From the NCBI RefSeq assembly GCF_958979055.1, contig NC_084896.1:16842501-16906500 (forward strand): a stretch of DNA of 64,000 bases. The letters run 5' to 3'. Positions 1 to 11,474 of this stretch are shown here, piece by piece. The position numbers and the translations under genes are program-made. The notes under the pieces were generated by a model. It was not told the DNA's origin. It worked only from the letters and a program-made list of their open reading frames with translations, and made no database searches. This DNA is from Alnus glutinosa. Its lineage: Eukaryota; Streptophyta; Magnoliopsida; Fagales; Betulaceae. Within the stretch, counting starts at the first letter, position 1. Each line of letters opens with the position of its first letter.

Positions 1-3000
1 AAATTAATGCATACCTACAAAGGTCCAAGGCTTTTGGCACACCACGAGTATTGAATGACTTGCACCTTTATCAATAGGGCTGGCTCTGGCTGAACCAAAA
101 TTTTTAGGAGAAGCATCCTCTCCATTTCATTTCCAATTAGTGTATTCAAGAGAGGTAAAATGGTCAAAATAATAAATAATAAAATGACCGTTTTATCCCT
201 CCCAAATTAATTAATCAACTTCTCGATCTCCATTTCATTTGAAATGGAAATGATCCGTTTCCAAGTTCTTAAGCTATGTAATCGAAGCAAGACGGGATTA
301 GGAGCCATGAATACCTGAAAATGTGTGCTAAATATTGATTTAAACTTAACCCAGGGGAGACAGATTTTCATTATTCTTTCATTTTATATTCTAATAACAA
401 TAAATAATTATTCATACTTGGGGCTAAGAAGAAACCTATGGAACCCGATCCTTCCAACCTAAGCCGACCCAATTCATCAGCTTTTAACATGTGTTGGCTT
501 TGTACTCGGTATAGTTTTTTTTTACACATCTCTAGTCAAACACGATAACAATGGACCGTTTTCTAACTTATGATCCAACTTGATAGCTAGCTATAAAAAT
601 ACCTTCTTAGAAACCCTTGTCACTTTCTTTAAAAGCCCTAAATCCAACTTGATTGAGGCAAGTTTGTCCTTTTTAATAAAGTAGAGAGTCAAATAGATAG
701 TCGTAAAAGTCACTACCGGAAATGCTCTTTAGCTCTCACCTCAACCATTGATAAGACTCTCTTTTGTCGTTGTCAAGCACGCGTCTCCATGACAAGACTA
801 CTACCATCAAGGCAAATTCATTTTTGTCGATCTTGTTGAGCGAGCCTATTCTACAACAACTGCCGTTGTCAAGATCATAAAAATCTTGCCTACTTTCTGA
901 CCATATCTCAACTCGAAGATGTTGGTGTTGGTTCATCTCGGAAACAACCATCCTAGGGGCAAGTCAGACTCGAAAAAATATTCCCCATTCTGCCTTCCAT
1001 CAAGTCGAAAGTCGGAAATCCTCCGAAAAGGGAGGATTTCCAACCTGATTGAGTTGGTGTCTACCCCTATTCACAGTAATATCTATCAATATAATAAACA
1101 TAAATTTACATAGTTGATTTGTAGTGAAGATGAAAAATATTATGTAGGCTAGTGAATAAACTGTTTAACATTAGTCATACATTTTGTCTTTTCCTCAAAG
1201 CAAAACTGTGTAGTTTCCATTTTTTGGGTCCAATAAAATTCAGGTTTACTATGCATGAGCCTTGCTGCAATTCAAGCCAAGTGCAAATCTATACAATTAC
1301 CATTTCTAGGATATACTTAACATTGATGAGAAATCCTGGATTCCTTCCTTACCAGACCAACCATGATGGCAAAACCGTTACAGGCCAACATCACAGGGCC
1401 AAATCTTTAAGCAAGAATGCAGGTAGGTTCAACCGCTTATGGTATTTTCATTTGCGGCCTTTCAGCTAAAACAAAATCATGTGAGAAATTGAATAATAAA
1501 TAGAGGCTTCTATGAACCAATAAAATTTCATCAAGAACAAACTTAATTCAGAAAACCACCTAAAAAAACAAAAAGTTGCTACCATCCTGAATTTTATAAA
1601 AGTAGGTAGTGATTTATAAATAAAGGGTCCTGTCATTGAAACGACTAAAATTAGACCAAAAAGATAAATTTAACTTGAAAATCTACCATCCTGAATTTTG
1701 ATTGGGACTGATCTGACTTCTGGAAAAATCATAAAATTTTACTGCGAGAGAATACAAAAAGGTAGCTGCTCTCCATGCCTACCCCAACCACCTCAACAAC
1801 AAACCACCATTTCAAACTTCTCTATGCCTACTCTCATAAACCTTATGTCTAATTGCTTCATACCTAGAGCAAGCTACATAAATCTTCTTTTTTGAAAAGA
1901 AATTAAACCTAAATGTGAGAGGAATACAAAGGGGCAGGAAGAGATCTCCTCCACCAAAGAACAAACAATCCACTACCACTAAGAAATTAGTTGTAAACCA
2001 CTACAAAACCTACACTTCACCATAAGTTCTAAAAACTTGAAACATTTATACCCCCATATTACTTACCCACAGATACCCAGTTCCAAGTGTCGGCATGCAG
2101 AGAGAAGCAGGAAAATATGTTCATCCGAAAAGAAAGTTGCTAGCTAACCCTCAAACTTTAAGGGTATAGTTTAATGGAAAGAAAAAAGGTTAGCAGTACA
2201 TGCCAGGATTTCTAGCTGGAATAGGGTTTTATATTCATGAATTAAAACCATCTAACTAATGAACATAGAGATTTAGATGGCTAGCTAACCAGAAAGCACG
2301 AAAAAAAATATCTTACGTGCTAGAGTAGCATGAATAAACCCTATCGGCACTTCAACTTCTTGCAGTCCACTTTACATGTATTCATATATTTCCAGCACTT
2401 ATAACATGGATAACGGAAAACTAATAGTCAAGTAACAATAGCATTGCCCTAATAAAAAAACTTATTACGGATGCATAGCTTCCTTAGGCGATTACAACTT
2501 TTGGAACGATAGAATTCTAACAAATGATATCATCTAGAAAAGAAAAACATATCATCAATTGAAAACCATATAGAAATGTAGACACTAACTCAATTACCAC
2601 ACAATACAAGTTAGAAAACCCAAACAACAAGTCTCAGCCCTATGTGAAAGCTGATATTGTGCAGATGTCTCTGTAGGCACACATGACTCCCATGTAATCT
2701 TAACACATAAACATTCTGATGTTTCCAATTAAAAGTAGAAACCTATCAATCCTCTAAACTAAACCGATGGCTAACAAGGGTTGAGACTTTTACATAAGAT
2801 GATTTTCTCAACAATTAAGGCTGGTAGCATTCATATTAGTGAAGGATATACATCTTCCAAAACATTGCATACTGGTCAAAGTCCCAAAGAGAATTAAAAA
2901 GGAGGAAGAGGTTCAGCATCACGTACTTCATTTTGTAAAGAACCCCGTAAGAAATAATTCATTTAGTAAATCAGAAATATCCATTCCAATTTTATCAGAT

Positions 3001-5285
3001 GTCCCTAAAGGAACAAAAGTAAAATGGAAATATATGTAATACACTAAAAGCAGAAAATAAAAGGTCAGAAAATCCATTTTAAGAACAGTAAATCAGAAGC
3101 ATATGTATAGACATTGGGACAAGCATATAGGTTTACAAATTATACAATCAAAAAGTTCAATATCTCGACTAAAAGTTTATGTTTATATTCATACTATATT
3201 TTGTATTGTTTCACCTTCACCATCCATTCATTTATTATTGAACCAACGAACTTAATAGATATTCAAAGACATGTAAATTTCAATGGCAACAGAATCTTAC
3301 CATTGCTCAACATGACGAAAATACAGTCAACTGATACACTAAAATAAGAAAATAATTCTCCTACTGATTCCTTGCTAATGAACATGCTTCCAGACCGACC
3401 CTAGGCTAACCTTTTTAAGATTAATTACAAAGGAAGCTTTGTTTTTGGTGACATACTATATTTTTATTCCTTTTTATAATAGTTGATTTTCCTTATGTTC
3501 TTCAGACTGTTCATCATATTCATAAGTTCCTATTCCCCCTTCCATGCATAGAACATGCTATTGAACCTTTTCCTTATATTCCTAAAAATCTTGCAAAGTT
3601 TTTTTTCCGTCTTATGCATTTGTTTATTTTTATAATTTTCTTCTTAAGCGCATAGGGTGTTTGAATTTTTATTTTTTTTAATTTTTGTATACCTGTGGAC
3701 CCATCCATAACTTCAACTCATTCTTAATTGATGGGCAGTTTGGCAACATTTGTCTTCCTCACATGAGGTAATCTTGCAGTTCCACATAAAACTTGCAAAC
3801 CAATCCAAATTAGGACAAACTAAGACTGATACTCAAAATCCAAAATATAATGAAGAACATGCATAAACGCAAAACTAGTTGGACTACATCACCAGTGGTA
3901 TATCTCTAGGGCATATATATAATCACATTATGATTGTCAATAAAGCTTAAAATTTCGCATGACTCTTGACTACAATGGTCACTGTCTGAAATTGCCAAAC
4001 TGTTATCCTCAACTCTGCTTAATCTCAAACATAACAGACAAGGGCTGCTACTTATTGTTTTTCAGCAATGACATGAAAAGGTTACAATGCATGACACCAT
4101 AATTTTCCTTCCTTATCTCCTTGGCAACTTACACAAAATTCTACATATACAATAATATGCTTTGACGAGGTCTGATACCAATTTAGTACATAATTTGATT
4201 CTCAGAACTTTCTATGCAGCCTAGAACCAAATTTCTTATGTGAACAGTATTTTTTTTTGTCAGTTATCTTAAAATATGTCTTAATCCTATGAGATTGTCT
4301 ATGGATCATCTTTTAAGGAAAAAAAAAGTCTGCCAAACCTGTTGTTTATTTGTCACAGATATTCACCTTCTATTTGCAGAAACATTCATTTCAAATAGGT
4401 GATTTGGACAAGGATTCCCTCCAACTGGAGGAACTTCCATTTTTTTTAATATCATGTGAGATGCAAATACTTTTTTAATAAAAATTTTTCCTGCTATTAA
4501 AAAAGCATGTGTTTTTCACATGTCATTTTTATAGATTGGGTCGGAAGAAGTCTGTCCAACCCAGTTGGAGGAAAACTCTGTCCGATTGTCAAGTTTATAC
4601 TTTCAGTAGAAGGAAATATGGGGCATAATCCAACTGAATTAGATAAAAAAAAAAAGGGGGAAAAAAATTCCTACAGAAGGCTAAAGATACAAGATAAGAT
4701 ATATTATGTGTAAAAGGAACTTAATGCTCCCTCAACTCATGTCAATTATAAATCAGAGAGAGATAATCCAACTAACGATGTAACAAATACAATAGCTGAA
4801 AGTGATTGACACTTCCCTTCTCATCCCATATATGAACCAAACAGGAAAAATCAAACTTGTAGTAGTAAGGTAGTGAAATAAGCATTACAAAGCAAATAAA
4901 CAAAACAACACAAACCAAACCAAACGAAGAGATAGATCCCCCCAGAATTGAATTACAAATGACATATCAAATAAAAATAAGTTTCATATGGCATATATCA
5001 TCATTCTCAACAAGTACAACACCAATTCAAAAGAGAAAACACGCACCACACAAGCATGCTGTGTTAAGAACCATTTCCGCCAATTCCCTCAAAGACATCA
5101 CAATACAACAAAAGAAAACCCGTCCACAAGTAAAAATTTTCACTTAAGAAAACAGAAACACTAAGAAGTACAAATACAAACACTGATTTTGGAATACAAT
5201 ATTAAACTACACAAACTACTTTCCAACCGCTTCAGTTTAACTATACAACAACCATTACCTGAAAAGCAAATCACCACTTCCCCAA
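1..5285. other. Non-coding, no gene recognised
   Basis: AT-rich sequence with many stops in all frames; the short ORFs here have no recognisable motifs. The right end, next to 5,286, should contain the 3'UTR of the minus-strand hyccin gene. A CACTA-type terminal motif (CACTACCGGAAA) lies at about 712, but no partner terminus was seen. No tRNA or rRNA gene was seen. Confidence 0.5.
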
Positions 5286-6554
5286 TCACTTGGAAACCAA
5301 CAGGATTTCAGGTTTCTTAGCCTTGCTAGGCGTGTTGACATTGGAAGACGCATTGGCATTGGCCGCTGCTGCTGCCTCCACCTTCGCGGTGGAGCGTGCC
5401 CGCTTATCAAGCTGAATGAGACTCCGTGTCGCCAAGATCGCCTGCGGAACCAACTCATGCGACGCCCTAGCGTACAAGCTCCTCGCCGCCAAGGCTGCCG
5501 CGTCCTTAACATCTTGGGAATTCAACGGAGCCAGCAAGCAATGCCCCAAAATCCTCAACGCCGGTTGCAATAGCTCCCATGGCAGCGGAATTCTCGTCCC
5601 ATTGGGTTCCGAATCCTCCCCATTTCTCTCAATCACCAATTTCTTGTCCATCTCTTGGGCCACACCCTCAATGGAAATCTCACCATCCGAAAACGACGTA
5701 CAGTTCTCGAATTCATCTTCATCCTTATCGAACTCTCTTTGACAAGAACAGTCCTGCCCGGCCCACGCCGCAACGGATCGGCAAAACTGGAGCTTGGACC
5801 AGCTGGGCATCTGCGAGATCTGCTTGTAATAGCAGTCCAGCGCGACGCCGACGATGCAGGCGCGTTTGGTGGACTTAACGGCGACCTGGGGCTCGAGAGG
5901 CGGCGAGAGAACCCCGACGGAGGGTCTTGAATTGTTGTTGTTGTTGTTGTTGTTGGCGAGGCGGCGAGGAGTGTGGTAGAGAGAGGGTTGGGAGAGGTCG
6001 GGGATGGAGATGAGGAGGGGCTTGCCGTTGCGGGCCTTGGTCTCGGCGGCGTAGAGTGCGAGCAGTACGGCCTCGAAGCCAGCGAGGGAGGCGGACTCTG
6101 AGGAGTGAACGCGAGAGAGGTAAAGGGCGGAGAGGAGAGGCAGGAAGGAGAGGACGACGAGTCGTAGATGGGGGTCGGAGGAGAGGTAGGTGTCGTAGAG
6201 CCACTGGCAGAGCGGGTCGGAGCCCGATCCGGAGAGGGGCGCGGAGAGCGCGGAGGACAGAAGGGAGTAGGCGGCGTGGGAGGAGAGCAGAGAGAGAGCG
6301 GGGCGGTCGGAGTCGGCGAGGGAAGAGAAGGAGAAGGATGAGGAATCGGAGGAATGGTAGAGGATGGAGGAGAGGGCGTGGATGCGAGAGCGGGCTTTGG
6401 AGACGGACTCCCACCAGGAGTGCATGGGGTCGGAGTCGGCGGCGCTGGCGATGGTGGTTGTGGTGGCGGTGGTGGTGGGGGGGTTAGGGGTGGAGGAGGA
6501 GGAAGAGGGGGAGGAGGAGGGGGAGTTGGTGGAGTGGTTCGGACGGAAGTCCAT
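5286..6554 (-). CDS. Hyccin-like (FAM126 family) protein, PI4-kinase complex subunit
   Basis: Single-exon ORF of 422 residues. A Ser/Thr/Pro-rich low-complexity N-terminus (residues 1-40) is followed by the hyccin domain, visible from MHSWWESVSKARSRIHAL onward and including LCQWLYDTYLSSDPHLRLV, SFLPLLSALYLSR and SLYHTPRR, blocks I recognise from plant hyccins. A run of eight Asn follows (GTT repeat on the + strand near 5,933-5,956), then a helical C-terminal half. In Arabidopsis HYC1/HYC2 scaffold the PI4Ka1 complex with NPG and EFOP proteins at the plasma membrane, supporting PI4P supply; the same role is inferred here. The length fits the family (about 420-450 residues). The start is the first ATG, preceded by a GC-rich 5' leader. 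Several long ORFs on the opposite strand are GC-bias shadows. Confidence 0.88.
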   Translation of the reverse strand: MDFRPNHSTNSPSSSPSSSSSTPNPPTTTATTTTIASAADSDPMHSWWESVSKARSRIHALSSILYHSSDSSSFSFSSLADSDRPALSLLSSHAAYSLLSSALSAPLSGSGSDPLCQWLYDTYLSSDPHLRLVVLSFLPLLSALYLSRVHSSESASLAGFEAVLLALYAAETKARNGKPLLISIPDLSQPSLYHTPRRLANNNNNNNNSRPSVGVLSPPLEPQVAVKSTKRACIVGVALDCYYKQISQMPSWSKLQFCRSVAAWAGQDCSCQREFDKDEDEFENCTSFSDGEISIEGVAQEMDKKLVIERNGEDSEPNGTRIPLPWELLQPALRILGHCLLAPLNSQDVKDAAALAARSLYARASHELVPQAILATRSLIQLDKRARSTAKVEAAAAANANASSNVNTPSKAKKPEILLVSK

Positions 6555-7030
6555 GGTTCAGGTTCCGGTCGGACTCCTTGACTTCCAGTCTTCCTCCTCC
6601 CACTCTGCTGGCTTTGGCAGAGAATAATTTCAGAAGAATTGGGATAACGGGGAGGGCAAACGCCAAACGTGGATTTTTTGGTAAGAGTAGAAACGGAGCC
6701 GTTTCCAAGATTTTTATTTTATTTTATTTTATTTAAAGCCGTAATTAAGATAGTTCACGTTTTCAACTTCTCACGCACATTGTGAGTTGGTGTGTCCGCC
6801 CGTCACCGTCCTAACGTCAACGCATTATATTTAGAGGGTGGTACACATGTACAACTCATCCACCTTTTATCCTTTATTTATAATAAAAAAGTTGATTTTA
6901 AGACATCAGAGACACTTTTTTGTTTAAAATTAATTTTTTTATTGTAAATGGAGGATAAAGGGTGGATGTGTAGCACCCCTCCTTCATCTTTTTTCTTTCT
7001 TTCTTTCTTTCTTTTTTTTTTTTTATTTTA
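6555..7030. promoter_or_regulatory. Hyccin upstream region and short intergenic DNA
   Basis: The ~150 bases next to the hyccin ATG are GC-rich and pyrimidine-rich on the minus strand, as expected for a TATA-less plant 5'UTR and promoter. Beyond ~6,710 the sequence becomes AT-rich with TTTTA and CTTT simple repeats (7,000-7,025). No defined promoter box is claimed. Confidence 0.35.
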
Positions 7031-7793
7031 AGAAAAATATAATTTAGCCCCTCAAATTACTATATTTTTTTAGATGACCTTTCAAACTATCAAAATTTGC
7101 ACTCTGACCCTCAAATTATCCAAACTTCTAAAAAATGTCTCTTTTGACGAAATATCTCTATAATACCCATATCACCTGTCATTTTTCAATTTTAAAAAAT
7201 AAAAATAAACTAAAAAATAAACTAAAATTCTATTTCTTAATTTTATTTTTAATTTTTATTTAAAAAAAGAAAAAGAAAAAATATGGGTGTTTGGAGTAGC
7301 GTTATTTCCCAACCGCGACCCGATCTTCCCGACACCCCTTTGGTCACTGTCTATTTCTCCGTCAAACACCGATCAAGGTCTTCCACAACAATGATAGACT
7401 TGCTAGTCGTTTGTAACAAAATAAAATTCAAATTAGAATCATTCATAACCTTCGAAAGATCATATTCGCGTTCGGAAAGGCTAGGACGAGTTTGTCGAAT
7501 TATAGGCGTGCATTGTGCCCAATGACGATGCTGGAAAGAAGCAATAAGTCATCCGGTAGGTCACAATATTTTTTAAAAAAAATAAAAAAAAAAATTTAGT
7601 TTTTTTTTAGTTTTAAATTTTTATAAATTTTTTTTAATCTTTTAATTTTTTAATTTTTTAATTGAAAAATGACACGTGTCAGGGTATTATGAAGATATTT
7701 CGCCAAAAGATGTATTTTTCAAAAATTTTAGTAGTATGAGAGACCATCCAAAAAAATGATGGTAATTTAGAGAACTAAGTAATATTTTTCTCT
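7031..7793. mobile_element. Fold-back (long terminal inverted repeat) non-autonomous DNA element
   Basis: The left end (AGAAAAATATAATTTAGCCC) and the reverse complement of the right end (GAGAAAAATATTACTTAGTT) align, and the match continues inward for well over 100 bases: CTCAAATTAC versus CTCTAAATTAC, a GACGAAATATCT block versus its inverse, and a TGACACGTGTCAGGGTATTATG block. The centre is A/T-rich, with a short unique segment at 7,283-7,560. No transposase is present. Structure resembles fold-back or Mutator-like non-autonomous elements; superfamily uncertain. Confidence 0.6.
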
Positions 7794-8307
7794 TCTTTTT
7801 GTAAAGTTACTTGTTAACAACTAAACATAAGCGATTATTTCAAAAATAAAAAATAAAATAAAATAAAATAAAACATAAGCTATAAAACTGTATGCAAAAA
7901 GAAAAGAAAATAGAAACAGTAGTCGACATCACTCATTCTGTCTTAAAATTTGTATATTCCTCGTGCTTTTTTATGTTCCAATCAAATATTTATTCCTTAG
8001 AAAATGGAAAAAAAAATAAAGACCGTGTCTATTTGATAAAGTTATGATAAGTATTTTGAATTTTAAGTTTTGAAAAAGGTAAAAATAAAAAAAAAAAAAT
8101 TGATAATTGATTTGGCAGAGGCCACATTTTGGGGGAAAAAAAAATGTCATACGTGGGGTTCATAAATGAAAATTCATTTTGGTAAATTTTGATAAATGTT
8201 TTTGAAAATTTAAGAATTGAGGAGTGTCCTCCAAAAATAGGCCACTTAATAAAGAGGATTGTCGAGATAATGCTCTAATTAGTATTCTTGCAAGGCAGAA
8301 TATTAGC
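7794..8307. other. AT-rich intergenic DNA
   Basis: Poly-A/T tracts and simple AAAAT repeats (7,850-7,875). No coding or structured signal was seen. Confidence 0.4.
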
Positions 8308-8404
8308 TCTAATACCAATTAGCGCAATGAAAGCTGTAGAATTAAGTGTTAAGCAATGTTAACTTAAAGAGATCTATAATCCACCATAAAAGAGCTCAAT
8401 AAAT

Positions 8405-8436
<32 letters not shown>

Positions 8437-8652
8437 GATTGTGAATGCTTTTAAATTATTTTCGAATACTCTTGTCATATGGCATGTACACCCTTTATAT
8501 AGAGGAGAGAAACTAGCATAAAAAAGAAAATTACTTGCAAATCATTCCTAACGAAAAAAAGAAAATTACTTTCCCTCTACTCATATTACTTGTAGATTAC
8601 TCTTAATTGCAGAATACTCGGGTTTCTTAATAAATATCCTATCTTACATCAA
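8308..8652 (-). mobile_element. LTR retrotransposon remnant: one LTR with adjacent primer-binding site
   Basis: Read on the minus strand, the segment begins TGATGTAAGATAGGATATTT, has a TATA-like CTATATAAAGG, and near its end a long poly-A/T interruption (8,408-8,433). It is followed at 8,320-8,308 by TTGGTATTAGAGC, which resembles the initiator-Met tRNA primer-binding site of plant LTR elements and is the same variant used by the gypsy element at 19.7 kb. No coding domain follows, so it is treated as a fossil fragment. LTR boundaries are approximate. Confidence 0.5.
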
Positions 8653-8745
8653 TTTTGAGACATGTTATGTGTATGTTTTTTTTGGAGGAATGATAGGCCG
8701 GAGCAAGTCAGCTGGCCATTTTCATTTAAATAGGATTTTTTTTAA

Positions 8746-8790
8746 AATCAAAAGCAACTTCTGATGTCACATCAGAAGTTGCTTTTGATT
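8746..8790. repeat. Near-perfect 45-bp palindrome
   Basis: Two 22-base arms (8,746-8,767 and 8,769-8,790) are exact reverse complements around a single C. The core is CTTCTGATGTCACATCAGAAG. Likely the collapsed hairpin of a small inverted-repeat element. Confidence 0.85.
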
Positions 8791-9022
8791 AAAAGAAATT
8801 ACTTTTTTGTTAAAAAAGTTGGCCGGGGGAAGTTTGTCCCCCAAGTATCATTTTTCTATTTTTTGTATATCTTTTTTTAAAATCAATCATTACATCTGTA
8901 GGACTCACATGTGGGTTCCTGTAGGTCCTACGAATTCAATGATTAATTTAGAAAAGAGATGTATAATAAATGTACAAGAATCATTTCTTTAAAGAGTATT
9001 ATTTTTACCATGAAAACTTTTT

Positions 9023-9189
9023 GAGTAATTCTAAATGTACATCAAGTGTTAATCAAGTGTCCATAAAAAAATAGGTCATTTTAATCAAAATCATCATTTG
9101 ATTAATCACACATCTAATGGTAATTTTAAAAGGCACCTCTATTTTTATGGACAATTAATAAACACTTAACGTACTTATAAAATTACTCA
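9023..9189. mobile_element. MITE with ~30-bp terminal inverted repeats
   Basis: The left end GAGTAATTCTAAATGTAC pairs with the right end GTACTTATAAAATTACTC. Inner blocks AAGTGTTAAT/ATTAATAAACACTT and GTCCATAAAAA/TTTTTATGGAC also pair, so the ~167-bp element folds into one long hairpin. Superfamily not assigned; the flanks do not give an unambiguous target duplication. Confidence 0.65.
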
Positions 9190-10145
9190 AATTTTTCTTT
9201 GTTGCCCTTCTCTGTCATATGTAATTATCAACGAGATACACACGTTCTTTTACTCTCTAATTGTTTTGTTAAAATAAATAAAAAGTTAAATACGACTTTT
9301 ATTTTTATTTTTTTTCATATGATGACTGGCAATCTAGGGATCCTTATTTCTAGTAATTGTGTGCAGCCGACAAAAAGTTATGTAACTAATAAATGATCTC
9401 ACAGCCAAAGAAGTGTTTCAACAAAAGCCTCCCAACTCATCCAGCATGGTTCTTGGGAATTTTCTTCTCCACAGTATTGTGTTCTAAAACAGTGGGCATT
9501 TCTTACAAAAATAAATATATAAATAAATAAATAAAACGGTGGGCATGTTAAGTTCATCAGCCACCAATTTCAAAGACAAAGATCGACCCAATCACATGAA
9601 TTTAGATAATCTGATTAACAAAACTCTTTCTTGACATTTTCAATAAATATTATGACATCAAATGGTATCATAGCCACAAGTTCTACTAGTGTCAGCAACA
9701 TATACACTGACAGTTCAACAAACTGTGATGTCTAGATATTAGAAAGCCAGAAATCAGCAAGGTAAAAAGAAAGATATACGAACCATACAAGCAACAAACC
9801 CACATCATACGGTCTGGTGCCTTTGTTTTCTGTGTATTCAATCAAATACAGCTGAACATGTCACAAATATGCAATGTTTCCTGAGCCAGATAAAAACTGC
9901 TCGATTATGGCATGGTGATTCAATAAAACAAACGAGTTACAGATTCTTCAAATTGGCAAATTAAAGAATATATTTCAGTAGCTAGCTATGCTAAGGCTAG
10001 CTACTACCATTTAAATTCTTTTATGGGCTGTTGATCCTCATATGCCCTTCCTTGAAAGAATGATATGCTGAACAAGCTCCAGAAGGCACATCAGCAAAGA
10101 TATGTAAACCGACTCTTGACGACCTTTAAATGGAACAAAGTTAAC
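9190..10145. other. Intergenic DNA and 3' region of the PHT4;6-like gene
   Basis: AT-rich with no coding motif. The last ~150-300 bases before 10,146 should be the 3'UTR of the minus-strand transporter gene. A short AAAT repeat lies at ~9,510-9,535. Confidence 0.4.
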
Positions 10146-11474
10146 TCAATCAAAAATTCTCTCCCCGGTTGAAAACACTAAAAACACCACAGAACTAAAG
10201 ATGCAGAGCAACCCTGGTATATAAAACACTGTTCTCCAGCATTCTGGACTTGATAGATCTGAATTAGCAGTTTTTGCAGCTTCAAGAAGCCTCCCAGTGA
10301 GATCAACTCCAATAATGCCAGCAAACGTACCAGCAGTATTAGAAACTCCCATCACAATCCCTGCATATCTAGGAGCAATATCCATATGGTTCACTGCAAA
10401 CCCGGCTCTTCCTAGAGCCAAGAAACCAAGAGCCATAGAAGAACAGAAGACAGCCCCACCTGAAGTTCTGAAGACAGGAATTGCCATCAATGCAAGAGAA
10501 GCAACTAAGAATCCTACAGTGTTTAATAACTTCCGGATATTGGTCACCGACAAGATTCTCTTAATGATTAAGTGGTCAGCAATCACCCCACCAATATTTG
10601 AAAATATAAACATGTTGAAATAAGGCATCATTTTAGATGACCCCATCTCCTGAAGGCTAAGCTGCAGGCCTTGTTCAAAGTATGTGGGTAGCCAGTTCAT
10701 CAACACATACAAAGCATAATGAAAGGTGAAATTGTTTACCACAATTGCCCAAACCGGCAAGCTGTATAAAATTTTCTTCCATGGGATGTTGGCACTTTTG
10801 GCAGAAAATCCTCCATTCTCCACTTTCATTTTCTGATTTCCTTTGGTTGGCAGCAAAGATTCACCAAAACCAGCAGCAGTGGCTTTTGGATGTTCAGACC
10901 GAGGAGGATCACTAGCATAATTGAACCACAGAACACACCACATGGCACCTAATGCTGCCTCAGCAAGAAATACAGATTGGGGCCCTCTATACTTAACCAG
11001 GCTCGGAAGGAAAAGCATTCCTGCAGCCGCACCAAGGTACATCCCAGACATTGTTAGAGAAACTGATCTAGATCTTTCATGGGGTGGAACCCACTGTGCT
11101 AAAACTGTGTGGATAGAGGGGAAGATGAAGCCTTGTGCCACACCAACTAGGAAGCGGGCAATCACTAAAACTACAACTCGATTAGGATCTAGTGGGACTA
11201 ATGCACAAGTCAATGACCATAATACAAAAGAAACAAGGAGGACCTTCCTTCCCCCAATTTTCTGAGCTACCCATCCTCCAGGAACCTGTGAACAGGCATA
11301 TCCACAGTAGAAAGTAGAAAGTATTGTTCCTTTAGTTGATTGATTTACCCTAGCAGCATCAGCCGCAGCCGTATATGCAATAGAGAATCCCACACGTTCT
11401 ATATAGCAAACAGATGTGCTGATGAAGGTTAAAATGACAATCAAGTAACGCCTTGGAAATGTCATCATCCTCAT
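10146..11474 (-). CDS. PHT4;6: PHT4;6-like (ANTR5) major facilitator anion/phosphate transporter
   Basis: Uninterrupted 442-residue ORF matching Arabidopsis PHT4;6 (probable anion transporter 5) almost end to end: N-terminus RRYLIVILTFISTSVCYIER, then RVGFSIAYTAAADAARVNQS, SQVPGGWVAQKIGGRKVLL, IFPSIHTVLAQWVPPHERSR, AIVVNNFTFHYALYVLMNW, RAGFAVNHMDIAPRYAGIVM and C-terminus FSTGERIFD. About 12 hydrophobic segments form the two six-helix MFS halves, joined by a hydrophilic loop near residues 185-225. In Arabidopsis PHT4;6 is a Golgi phosphate transporter thought to return phosphate released by glycosylation to the cytosol; this role is inferred here. Length equals the family norm (about 430-440). 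The coding part has no intron; the ATG at 11,474 has stops upstream in frame, and a 5'UTR intron is likely. Confidence 0.93.
   Translation of the reverse strand: MRMMTFPRRYLIVILTFISTSVCYIERVGFSIAYTAAADAARVNQSTKGTILSTFYCGYACSQVPGGWVAQKIGGRKVLLVSFVLWSLTCALVPLDPNRVVVLVIARFLVGVAQGFIFPSIHTVLAQWVPPHERSRSVSLTMSGMYLGAAAGMLFLPSLVKYRGPQSVFLAEAALGAMWCVLWFNYASDPPRSEHPKATAAGFGESLLPTKGNQKMKVENGGFSAKSANIPWKKILYSLPVWAIVVNNFTFHYALYVLMNWLPTYFEQGLQLSLQEMGSSKMMPYFNMFIFSNIGGVIADHLIIKRILSVTNIRKLLNTVGFLVASLALMAIPVFRTSGGAVFCSSMALGFLALGRAGFAVNHMDIAPRYAGIVMGVSNTAGTFAGIIGVDLTGRLLEAAKTANSDLSSPECWRTVFYIPGLLCIFSSVVFLVFSTGERIFD

Noticed and set aside
712-730. CACTACCGGAAA, a possible CACTA transposon terminus
   Set aside because: Only one terminus; no inverted partner, 3-bp duplication or transposase was found.
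5416-6581. Several long + strand ORFs opposite the hyccin gene
   Set aside because: Arg/Gly-rich or low-complexity translations of the antisense of a GC-rich coding region; no domain, and the minus strand explains the sequence.
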